A DNA stretch of 64,000 nt from Budorcas taxicolor (lineage: Eukaryota; Chordata; Mammalia; Artiodactyla; Bovidae). Made by a program: the position numbers and the translations under genes. Each line of letters starts with the position of its first letter. The stretch's first letter is position 1. The stretch is from assembly GCF_023091745.1 (NCBI RefSeq), contig NC_068928.1, forward strand, positions 12,356,001 through 12,420,000. The letters are read 5' to 3'. The notes under the pieces are model-generated. The model saw nothing but the letters and a program-made list of their open reading frames with translations. It searched no databases and was not told the DNA's origin. Shown here in pieces: positions 25,701 through 37,700 of this stretch.

Positions 25701-28700
25701 CAGAATTCATAGAGGTTATCAGGGTACTAGGTTTTCCCCATCTTTTCACTCTATCTCCAGTGGTTGTAAGAATGCTCCTGTGGTTTGAGGTATCCCATGC
25801 AGATTCCACATTGTCCAGCAGAAGAAAGACTATTTTATCTCTGATGACAAAAGAGCCTTTCTTGGAAACCACCAAGCTGACCTACCCTTGTGTCTCATTA
25901 GGCAGAGCTAGATCATTTGTTTACCTCTGAATCAGTCACTGGCAATGTGAATAGGATCGCTATGTTAGAATTGGCTTAAACTAATGATTTACTCATGAGT
26001 CCTACAAGAAAGGAGTCAGTGCCTCACAAAATCAGGGTTCTACCAATAAGCATGAGATGAGGAAAATGCCTTGGTTAGGGAGCCAGCAGTATCTGCCTCC
26101 TCTCACAGGGCTTTGCTCCCCCATTTAAAATTAAAACCACACCAGATAGGTATTTCCTAGAAATACACAGTTACCTAAACTGACCCAAGAGAAAAATAGA
26201 AATTCTTAATGAAATCTGTAGCAAATTGACTGAATCAGAAATCAGAAAAGTCCAGGACCAGAGGGAAAATTTTAAAAATAATTTTTTTAAAAATGTGGCA
26301 AAACTAGAATCCTTGTTCATTGCTAATGAGAATGTAAAATGGAGCAGCTGCTGTGGCATAGTTTGGTGGTTTCTTTAAAAGATGAGCACAAAAAGTACCA
26401 TATAACCCAGCAGTTTCAGCCCTAGGTATACATATCCCAAAGAATTGAAAACTGGGATGCAAACAGATACCTATATGCTAGTGATCATTGCAGAATGTTT
26501 CACACTGGTCAAAACGTAGAAATGACTCAAGTATCCGTCGACAAAAGAAGCCTTGAGCAACGTGGGTTTGAACTGTTGAGTATCCACTTAATACACAGAT
26601 TTTTTTTTTCAGTACATACATAATACAGACTACACGGTCTACTCTTGGTTGAATCCATGGATACAAAGGCCTGACTGTAAACTTATATGAGGATTTTTTT
26701 TTTTTACTGCCCTAAAGAGTCAGTCCCCCAACCTCCACATTGTTCAAGAGTCAGTTGTGGATATACAGCAAAATGTATTCAACCAATTTTGATATATGCT
26801 ACAATATAGGTGAGTTTTGAAAGTAATATTCTAAGTGAAATATGACAGATACAAAAACACAAATACTGTATGATTTTACTTAAATATCTAGAATAGATAA
26901 ATTTATAGAAACAAGAAGTAGATTGAGGTTACCAGCAGCTGGGGGATGTACAGAGAGAATGGGAAGCTATTGTATATTATAGAGTGTCTGGGGTGATGAA
27001 AATGTTACAGAAATGCAAGATGATTCATAAAAAAATACACTTGGATAAGCAGGAGAGAATTTTTTTTCCCTTCAGGTTTACTCTTAACATACTTTGGTCA
27101 TGTCTGTCTAAAACTAGTTATCTTGCTCAGTCTTATAGTAAATATATTTATAAACTAGTGGCCTTTGACCAGGGGGTGTGAAGTGAAAGTCGCTCAGTTG
27201 TGTCTGACTCTTTGCGACCCTATGGACTGTCCATGGAATTCTCCAGGCTAGACTACTGGAGTGGGTAGCCTTTCCTTTCTCCAGGGATCTTCCCAGCCCA
27301 GGGATCGAATCCAGGTCTCCTGCATTGCAGGTGGATTCTTTACCAGCTGAGCCACAAGGGAACTCCAAGAATACCGGAGTGGGTAGCCTTTCCCTTCTCC
27401 AGGGGGTCTTCCCGACCCAGGGATCGAACCGGGGTCTTCTGCATTGCAGGTGGATTCTTTATCAACTGAGCTATCAGGGAAGTGGTGTGGTCTTTAGATT
27501 TGTATATTTTCCACTTCAAACAATGAGTAACTTAACTAATTAAATGGTTGCTTTTGATAATAGCTGTTATCAAGTAGCTATGACTTTATGTTGTCATAAA
27601 AATAAAATACTATGGGACTGTGGGTATACGGGAAGTCTGTTTATCTTCTCAGTTTTGCTGTGAACCTAAAACGGCTCTAAAAAATGAAATCTGTCTTAAA
27701 AAACTATTAAAATAAAAGACTGTGCTTAATGGTTATGCCATGTTTGGAGAACCTTGAGAGCCTGTCTTTTCCTTAGGCTGAACACTGAGATAGAATTTGA
27801 TCCTTGGTTGCACCAGAAGTTTCTTGGATCCTGCATCCTGCTCATTGTAAGCCCAGATGAACACACAGACCCTGAAGAGTCTACATATGTTGAATTTGCC
27901 TTTATGTTTCAATAGATAATCAGCAGAGACTGGAGAAAATATCAAGCTGTGCTTTTTTTAGCATGAAATACTTAGTTTGCTACCCCCATCATATGCCAAT
28001 TACTAATTTTCAGAAACTTACTTTTAGGGAGAATACCTACAGTGAAGTTTGCTGGAAATGCAGTTACTAGTATTGTAGAAATGATTGGTGAGCATGTTTC
28101 ATTCTCTAAATTTAATTTTTTTTTCTCATTCAGCCATTTGGATAACTATCAAATCTGTATTTTCTTATTCCAGTCCTTTTTTCTCAAGGGTTTTTTTTCC
28201 CCTCCTGGACTGTTGTAATTTCTTCTGTCTGAGTTGCCTTACCTCCAGTCTTGGCTTTACTGTAATCCATTCTGCACACTATAACCACAGCTGTCTTTCT
28301 AAAATTTTACTGTTTAATATGGTAACCATTAACCACCTGTGACTATTTAACATTAAGAATTAAAAGTCAGTCCTTAGTTACACTGGGCATATTTCAGATA
28401 CTCATTAGCCTCTTTTGGCTACTAAATTGAGTAGAGCAGATATGGAACATTTCAGTTGGTTTTACTAGACTGTGTTGTCCTACAACAGAAATACCTCACT
28501 CACTTTTGCAGCCAGAATGCCTTACTGTGTCAGATTAGACCCTATGAAAATCTTTGTTTTCTCTACTGTGGACTTCCCTGATAGCCCAGTTGGTAAAGAA
28601 TCTGCCTGCGATGCAGGAGGCCCTGGTTCGATTGCTGGATCAGGAAGATCTGCTGGAGGAGGGATAGGCTCCCCACTCCAGTGTTCTCGGGCTTCCCTTG

Positions 28701-31700
28701 TGGCTCAGCTGGTAAAGAATCTGCCTGCAATGCACGAGACCTGGGCTGGGAATATCCCCTGGAGAAGGGAAAGGCTTACCCACTCCAGTATTCTGGCCTG
28801 GAGAATTCCATGGACCATATAGTCCATGGGGTCGCAAAGAATCAGACAGGACTGAGCAACTCTCACTTTCACTTTCCTCTACTTTCTCTCTCTTCACGTG
28901 ATCCATTATTCATGATATTCCAGGCATGTTGGCTTTCTTACTATTCTTTGTTTATGACAGAATTATTTTCCCTTTCTCAGGGCCTTTGTACTTGTTTGGA
29001 ACATGTTTCCCAAGATCTGCACATGATTACCTCTTACATTTAAGTGTCAGCTCAGATGTTATTTCTACAGACAGAAGAGAATTCTTCTGTCTGCTCTAAG
29101 CCCCTCCTTTAAGAAGGTTTTGATCATATAACCCTATTTTTTTTATCATCCTCATAGCATTTATCTTTAAATGTCTTACTTATTGATGTCTGTCTGCCTA
29201 CCTTAATACACCATTCCCCAATAGAATGAAGTTCTTTCCTTTCCAGTTTTCCTGAGATGTAACTGATATACAGTACTATATACATTCAAGATGGTGTGCA
29301 ACACCGTGGTTTGACTTAGATACATTGTGAAGTGATTATCACAAGTTTAAGGAGCATCTGTTACCTCATGTAGGTTCAATATTAAAGAAATACAAAAAAT
29401 TTTTCCTTGTGATGAAAATTCTTGGGATTGACACTTTTATATGTTTAACATACTGTAATGTTCTTTTATCATTAAATTAACAGCCCTCATACTTATCTTA
29501 TGACTGGAAATGTGTAACTTTTGTCTGCCTTCGTCCACTTCCTCTCCTCCTACCTCCCACCTTTGCTAATCGCAAATCTGATCTCTTTTTCCATGGGTTT
29601 GTTTTTAACGTATAATTGATCCACAATACTCTTCTTAGTTTCTGTTACACGACATAGTGATTCAATATTTCTTTATAACTCAGAATGATCACCAGATAAG
29701 CCTAGTTATAATGTGTCACCATACAGAGATTTTACAAACTTATTGACAATATTCTCCATATTGTACATGACATACCTGTGACTCTTGCAGTGAGAAGTTT
29801 GTACCTCTTAACCTCCTTGACGTGTTTCTTTCTGTACTCATTCCCCTCTGGCAACCACCTGTTCATTCTCTGTGTCTGTAACTCTGTTTCTGTTTGTAAT
29901 GTTCATTTGTTTTTTAGATTACAAGTATAAGTGAAGTCATTCAGTATTTGTCTTTCACTCTGATTCATTTCACTTAACATAATAGCCTCTAGGTCCATCC
30001 ATGTTATTGTAGATGGCAAGGTTTCGTTCCTTTATTATTGTGTATATATACCACTTCTTTATCCATTCATCTCTTGGTGGACACTTAGGTAGCGCCTATA
30101 TTTTGGCTATTGTAAATAATGCTGCAGTGAGCATAGGGGTGCATACCTCTTTTCTAATTAATGTGTTTGTTTGGATAAATATCCAGGAACTTCTGTCCAT
30201 TTTTTAATCAGATTCTTTGTTTTGGTGATGTTGTGTGGATTCTTTGTATATTTTGGATATTAACCCCCTATCAGATACATTGTTTGCAAGTATCTTCTCC
30301 AATTCAGTAGGTAACCTGAATTGGTTTTTTGATAGATTTCCTTGCTGTGCAAAAGCTTTTTAGTGTGATGTGTTCCCATGTATTTACTTGTGTTCTTGTT
30401 TCCCTTGCCTGAGGAGACATATTAACAAAAAAAAAATTAGTAAGATTGATGTTAGAGAGCTTACTGCCTGTGTTTTCTTCTAGAAGTTTTATGGTTTCAG
30501 GGCTTACACTCGTGCCTTTCATCTGTTTTGAATTTAGTTTTGTGCATAGTGTGAGCAGGTAGTCCACTTTGATTCTTTTGTGTGTTGCTGCCCAGTTTTC
30601 TCAACACCATTTTTTGAAGAGGCTGTCTTCCCCATTCTGTAGTGCCTGCAGAGTTAGAATGAAGCTCCTGATGGTCATAGATTCTTTCTCTCTTTACTAG
30701 ATTTCACTTTTTTTTTTTTCATTGTGGCAGGGATCATTGCAAACTCTGGGTTATTAAATCAGCAATTTGTCAAATGACAGTGTCTCTTTATTTTGTATTA
30801 CTTTAGCATGAAAAGTCTGTATACCAAACATATATTTTTTTCTACTTTTATATTTCTGGTTTAAAGTATAAATCTAATCCACTCACCTGATAATTACATA
30901 TATTTTTTCTTCAAGTTGAAATTTGGGGGCTTCCGTGGTGATCATTGGGTAAGACTCCATGCTGCTAGTGCAGGAGGCCCAGGTTCAGTCCCTGGTCAGG
31001 GTACTGGATCCTGCACACCACAGCTAAGAAAAAAAAAATCCTGCACGCCACAAGTAAACATCCCACATACTGCAACTCAGACCTGCTCAGCCAAGTAAAT
31101 ACTAAGATAAATAAATGGGGAAAAAAAGGAAATTTGGTATCATGAAAGATACTTCATTCAGAATGTTTGATTAACCTTGTTGCTGTTGTTCAGTTGCTTA
31201 GTCATCACTGTCTCTTTGTGACCCCATGAACTGCAGCAGGTCAGGCCTCCCTGTCCTTCACTATCTCCCAGAGTTTGCTCAGACTCATATCCATTGGGAC
31301 ATTGATGCTTTCTAACCATCTCATCCTGTGCCACCCCTTTCTCCTCTTGCTCTCAGTCTTTCCCCATATCAGGGTCTTATTTGACTCTTGGTATCAGGTG
31401 GCCAAAGTAATGGAGCTTCAGCTTTAGCATCAGTCCTAACAATGAGTATTCAAGGTTGATTTCCTTTAGGGTTGACTCATTTGATCTCCTTGCAATCTAA
31501 AGGACTCTCAAGAGTCTTTTCCGCCATCACAGTTCAAAGGCATCAGTTCTTTGGCACTCAACTTTCTTTATGGTCCAAGTCCCACATCCATACACGACTA
31601 CTGGAAAAACCGTAGCTTTGACTGTACATACAGACCTTTGTCAGCAAAGTGATGTCTCTGCTTCTTGATACACTCTCTAGGTTTATCATAGCTTTTCTTC

Positions 31701-34700
31701 CAAGGAGCAAGCATCTTTTAATTTTGTGGCTATAGTCACAGTGATTTTGGAGCACAAGAAAATAAAATCTATTGCTGTTTCCACTTGTCCCCATCTATTT
31801 GCCACGAAGTGATGGGACTGAATGCCATGATTTAGTTTTTTGAATGTTGAGTTTTAAAGCCAGCTGCTTTAACCCTCATCAAGAGGCTGTTTAGTTCCTC
31901 TTTATTTTCTGCCATTAGAGTGATAACACTGTGTTGTTTTATATAAGGCTTTTAGTCTTTCTAAAAGCAGTTAATTGTATGGTGAGTGTTGGAAGGATGC
32001 ACATTGTGTAATGTTTCACCTTATTGAATAATCCTGATGATTTAGAATTACTCTTTTTATTTTTGGCTGCGCTGGGTCTAACTTGTGACGTGTCAGATCT
32101 TTGCAGCACACAGAATCTAGTTCCCTGACCAGGCGTCAGACCTGGGCCCCTGCATTGGGAGCACACACAGTCTTAACCACTGGACTACCAGGAAAGTCCC
32201 CCAAAGTACTCTCTTAGAATAGATTGGTGATTGCCTAGGGGGAGGGAGAGGGATGAATTGGGAGTTTGGGATTGGCAGATGCAAACTGGTATATATAGAC
32301 TGGATAAACAACAGGTCTTACTGTATGGCATAGGGAATTATGTTAATACAATATAGTAAATCAACTATACTTCACTTTCTAAAAATAATAAAATTATTCT
32401 CTTTTTTCCTGACTATACAACAGAAAGCTAGAGATCAGAAGATTGTTACTGTCTTTCTCATCTTGGGTCATTGATCTGTTAGTATTTTTGGAATAGATAT
32501 AAAAGTTAGAAGTATCTGGGTTTCATTTAATACTCCTGAAGAATGCTTCCTAACCTCTCCATACTTGGTTTTCTTTTCCTTTTTTTTTTTAAACTTGGTT
32601 TTCATTCATTTATTTATTTTCCACTTGGTTTTCTTTTAAATGATGTTTATACCTTGTTCCCTCTCAGAGCTGAGCATTTTCATAAAATTATATTGGCATG
32701 ATATATGGATGTAATGTTTTAGCCAACATCATAATAGATTCTTAAATATATGTCAAGTCCTCACAGTGTTCTGTCTCGTATATGGTCTGTACAGATGTAT
32801 AGCCTGTTGCTTTCTTGACCTCAGTCTGAGCAAAAGCATTTTACTACTCTTACATATCACTAGATAATCAGCATGGTTTTGCAGATACTTGTGTGTAAAA
32901 AATTCTCTATTTTTCCATCATAGAGGATAAAGGTTATGAAAGAAAGAACTGGCAGTACCACCTTTTTCAGTAAACTTGTCTTACTAGAAAGATAATTGAA
33001 TTAAGCATTTTGTCTTCATTATTTTCCAAATCTCTTATAATAAAACTGTATTACTTTGGGATTTGGAACAAAGAGAGTTTAAGTAATACATGTAGTACAT
33101 GATGAGTGCACAGAGTATACAAAATATTTAGAGAGGATAAGGAATCAACGTTGGATCAGATTAATCGTCAGTAGCTTTCTGGGATGAACATACGCTTCTT
33201 TCTGTGTATTAGTCAGTCCCCGCTGGAGCCGGACGGTTGTTTTCCAGTACTGCCTCGTTTCTTCTGTCTGGTGACCTTAACTCGTTTGGGTGCTACATAG
33301 CCATCTATAAGAGATTACCAAGCCTACCATACAGAAGATAGCTATCAGAAATAGGCTCATATTATTTGTGCAATTGCAGATTGCTTCATGTGCGAAATGG
33401 AAACTGCAAATACCATTTGGGTGAAGAAACGTTCAAGTTAGCTCAGACATATATGGATAAACTCTCAAAACATGGCCAGCAAGCAAACAAAGCTGCACTC
33501 TATGGAGAACTGTGTGCACTCCTATTTGCAAAAAGTCACTATGATGAGGTGAGTGTTTTGAAGTATATTCCATTATAACTAGTAAGTAACTCTTAAACTG
33601 AAAATAAGTCATATAATCTCATATTTGTCTTAATCTCATTTTCACATACTGGGTTTACGTAAAGCAATATACATTTGTAATGGAATATTTTGAATAGGCA
33701 AAAGGAGTATTCTGTGAGATGGATTTTAAACATACACGTGTAAAATTTTACATTTGTTTTTAATTTGACTAAATGTACTTCTGCCTAAATTATTTTGACA
33801 GCATGCTCTGTTAAATGAACCTTCAGTGGGTGCTTTATTATTGGTTGTGTAGCACCTCATGCGAAGAGTTGACTCATTGGAAAAGACTCTGATGCTGGGA
33901 GGGATTGGGGGCAGGAGGAGAAGGGGACGACAGAGGATGAGATGGCTGGATGGCATCACTAACTCGATGGACGTGAGTCTGAGTGAACTCCTGGAGCTGG
34001 TGATGGACGGGGAGGCCTGGCGTGCTGCGATTCATGGGGTTGCAGAGTCGGACACGACTGAGCAACTGAACTGAACTGAGCTCTGGGTGAACTCTCATAA
34101 CTTGAAGGCATTCATTTCATTGGGAACCTAGATTTTATTTATACTTTAATTGCATTGTTTTGCTTCTATCTCTGAGTTATCAGAAAGTAGTAGCCTCCAT
34201 TTTGGCTTTATAATATTAAATTAAGGCTTTGGTGCTAATGAATACATAGTTGAAAAGTGAGCTGTGTGGGCTTAACTCTTTTACAAGGTTACTTTATTTA
34301 TAGAAGAATATCATAATTATTTTGCACTGTCAGATAGCTGTCCTTTAGCTTTAATATTTTAAAATTGCCCTAATGTCAATTTTTTCCCTGCAATGTAAAT
34401 ATATATGTATATATTCCACATTTAAAGGAAAGTTACCATTAGAAGTAAAATTAGAGATTCTATTTTTTTTATTCTAATTAGAGAATAATTGTAAAGTGAT
34501 GTTTACAACCCCAAAGCTAGGATCATCCTGCTTTTAATATTTATCAAAGAAGGCATTATCAAAGAATGCTTTTGTTGAAGTGCATGGTGAGAGTTTGCAA
34601 GTTTTTTAAGAAACTGCCAGATTGTCTCTACCAGCATACGCTCCCACCAGGAAGGAGTGAGAGCTCCTGTTACTCCATACCCTTGCCAGCATTTGATGTT

Positions 34701-37700
34701 GTCAGTGTTATAGATTTTGGCTGTTCCAAAGAGGCATGCCTCATTGTTTACATTAACTATTTTTCAAAGCTTAATATTTCATTCTAAGATGAGTAAGTTC
34801 TGAGGATATAATTATAGCATGCTGACTGTAGTTAATACTATGTATATTTGAAGTTTGCTAAGAATAGCTCTTAAATGTGTTCATCACACACAAAAAAAGA
34901 ACACTGAGGTGATGCATGTGTTAATTAGATTGATTGTGATACTCATTTCACAGTGTATATGTATATCAAATCTTGTACACCTTAAATATATACAAGTTTT
35001 ATTTGTCAATTATACTTCAGTAAAGTTGGGGGGAAGCTTTATTTTCAGTCATCAAGCTTATTTGTTAAAATATAAAATCCTAATCAGCGTGCCTGCATTT
35101 TCTCAGAAGGTTTATATATTTTTTTCTGGTTCTTTTTGATGCTGAATTCTTGTGTCTGCTGAATCAGTTCTGTCGATGAATTGTTTTGCTGCCCCTTTTA
35201 TGCAGTAACTGTTCCAAAGCTTATCAGGCTAGATATAGAATTTGGCCCCTTTCTGTTATTTTACACACCAAAAACAAAGAACCCCATTCACAAAAGGCCT
35301 TTGTGTGGACAGCCTTTATGGAAATGAGAATGAAGTGTACAGCAATGGTATTTGCCTGCCTTAAAAGTTCTTTTGGGAATTCCCTGGTGGTCTTTTGGGA
35401 ATTCCCTGGTGGTTAGAACTTTGGCATTTCCACTGCAGAGGACCCAAATTCAGTCCCTGGTGGGGGAACTAAGATCCTGCAAGCCATGAGACATGGCTAA
35501 GTTCTTTAGGTGCCCCACCACGACCATCTTTTTGTCTCTCCACGTATGTCCTCCTCATCTTGGCTGTCTCTGATTGCTCTTTCATTCTTTCTTTTCATCT
35601 CTGTTTCTCATACTCCCCTGCATCCTTCTTTCTGTTCTGTAAAGTGAATCATGTCTTGCCATTTTTCACTCCTGTACTCAGCTCTAGGCCCATCTTCTTC
35701 TATCCAGACTCACCAGTGTATTCAGTGGAACAGAAATATCTTTTATTCACCAGTTTCCACTTTATTTACCAGCAGTTACTGTTTAAGTGATAGTTATTTT
35801 CTTTCTGAACATGTGAATTGGGAGGTATTATACTGGAGAAGGAAATGGCAACCCACCCCAGTATTCTTGCCTGGAAAATACCATAAACAGAGGAACCTAA
35901 TGGGCTACAAAATCCATGGGGCTGCAAAAGAATCAGACACGACTTAGCAACTAAATGGCAACCAACAGCAACATACTATATTTTATTCATGATCTTTGGA
36001 GTCCACTGCACATTCATGAGGAACATTTAAGTCTAGAGATATTTCTTGTGTAATTTTGATAGTTTATAAATTTGTCATTGATACCTACAGAAAAGTACAC
36101 AAATCTTGAGGATATAGTTTGATGAATTATCACCATATTCTCCTCTTAGTCCATATAGTCTAGGAAATACCAAGATAATATCAACCTCCAAACACCACTG
36201 ACTTGGAATAATACCAGTTGATTTCTTGCTCATGTTGTTTCCTGTCTTGGTCTCTCTGTGGCTCTGCTTCACATCATATCTACACGTTGACCAAAACCCG
36301 CATGTTGTGGAGCAGCCTCCATCTAGAACATTACGAGCATTGGAGCAAAGGCAAAAGCAGTATGGGGAAGGAATGACTGGCTCTTGAAGCTTTCTCCTAG
36401 AAATGGCACATTTCACATCAACTCTGCTTATATTTTAATTAATATTTTGGCTAAAGGAAATTTTTAATGTGAAAGGGAAGTTTTATCTTTCCTCAAGGAG
36501 GGACAGTAAATATTTTAAAAGCAATATTACAGTTTACCACAGATTTGACACTCTTACTGGGGCAAAATCAGCTTATTTAGTATCTTACAAACCAGGTTTT
36601 TTTTTAACCCAAATCATTTTTGCTTATTTTTTCCTATTTCATTTTTGCATCAAAATTGCTTCTGAATAGTTAACATCTTTTAGGTGGAATGAAAGAGGTG
36701 GAAGCTTATAGAAGAAAACAAATGTTTACTTTCTAATTTTCAGGTGGTTTTCCCCACATTTTTATGATCTTTTTGTAATACTTTTTCTTTCCTTGAAGCA
36801 GTTCTTACTATCCAGAATAATTTTGCTTCCCCACCCTCCACCCTACTAAGCACTAGGAGATGAATGACATTTTATTTTTGTTCCCTACTAGATACCTAGG
36901 TCCTAGCACATTGTGTGATACTGTCTCAAAGAGGTGTTGTGTTGGTTAACTGTATTACTGCACATAAAATGCTTAGAACAATAGCTAGCACAAAGTGAGC
37001 ACTCAACTACACAAGCGATTATAGTATAACAATATAGCAAAGAAGTGCCACAGTAGGGGGAGGAAAGTACAGGAAACCCTGTCCAGGGCTGAAACCTGAA
37101 GGACAGCCTATGTGGTTTAGGGGGTTGTGGGAAGGAGGGGAATGTATTGTAAGGCAGAGGAAATGGTCTGTGCCGAGGCTCTGGGACAGAGAGAACATGC
37201 TTCTGATGTCCTGAATGTGTGTCACATATCCAAAGAAAACGTAACAAGCATACTTCTAAGAAAACTCGGCCTCTGAGAGGAAGTTTAAGTGTGCGTATTG
37301 TGTGTGTCTTCTCACTCAGGCGCCTGAGAGCTTGCGGGGAGTCGTAAGCGTCTCACTGAACACTGTCACAGGGCTTGCTCTTCTGTGAATTTTTCAGGCT
37401 TACAGATGGTGCATTGAGGCAATGAAGGAGATCACAGCAGGCTTGCCAGTCAGAGTCGTGGTGGATGTTTTGAGACAAGCTTCCAAGGTAAATATGATGT
37501 TAGAATTATTAAATGGATTATAGAGTTTAATAAGCTTCAAGTTTGTGTTAGTTAACATACTGTTTGGGGGCTTTCCTAGTGGCTCTGCCTGCCAATGCAG
37601 GAGACACAGAGTCAATCCCTGATCTGGGAAGATCTTTCAGAGAAAGAAATGGCAGCTCACTCCAGTATTCTTGCCTGGAGAATCCCAGGGACAGAGGAGC

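Larger units (their letters stand above)
20210..33379 (+). other. APPBP2: APPBP2 intron 4
   Basis: 13.2 kb, the longest complete intron here. Repeats take up much of it and are listed separately. Stretches 20210-21220, 21420-23260, 23990-24865, 25610-26285, 27490-28310 and 32400-33379 contain no element I can name; they are AT-rich and have no supported coding potential. Confidence 0.92.
33549..37397 (+). other. APPBP2: APPBP2 intron 5
   Basis: 3.8 kb, with a young BovB tail, L1 pieces, a CHR SINE and a Bov-A2. Stretches 34081-34585, 35031-35365, 35506-35825 and 35960-37397 show nothing recognisable. Confidence 0.92.
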
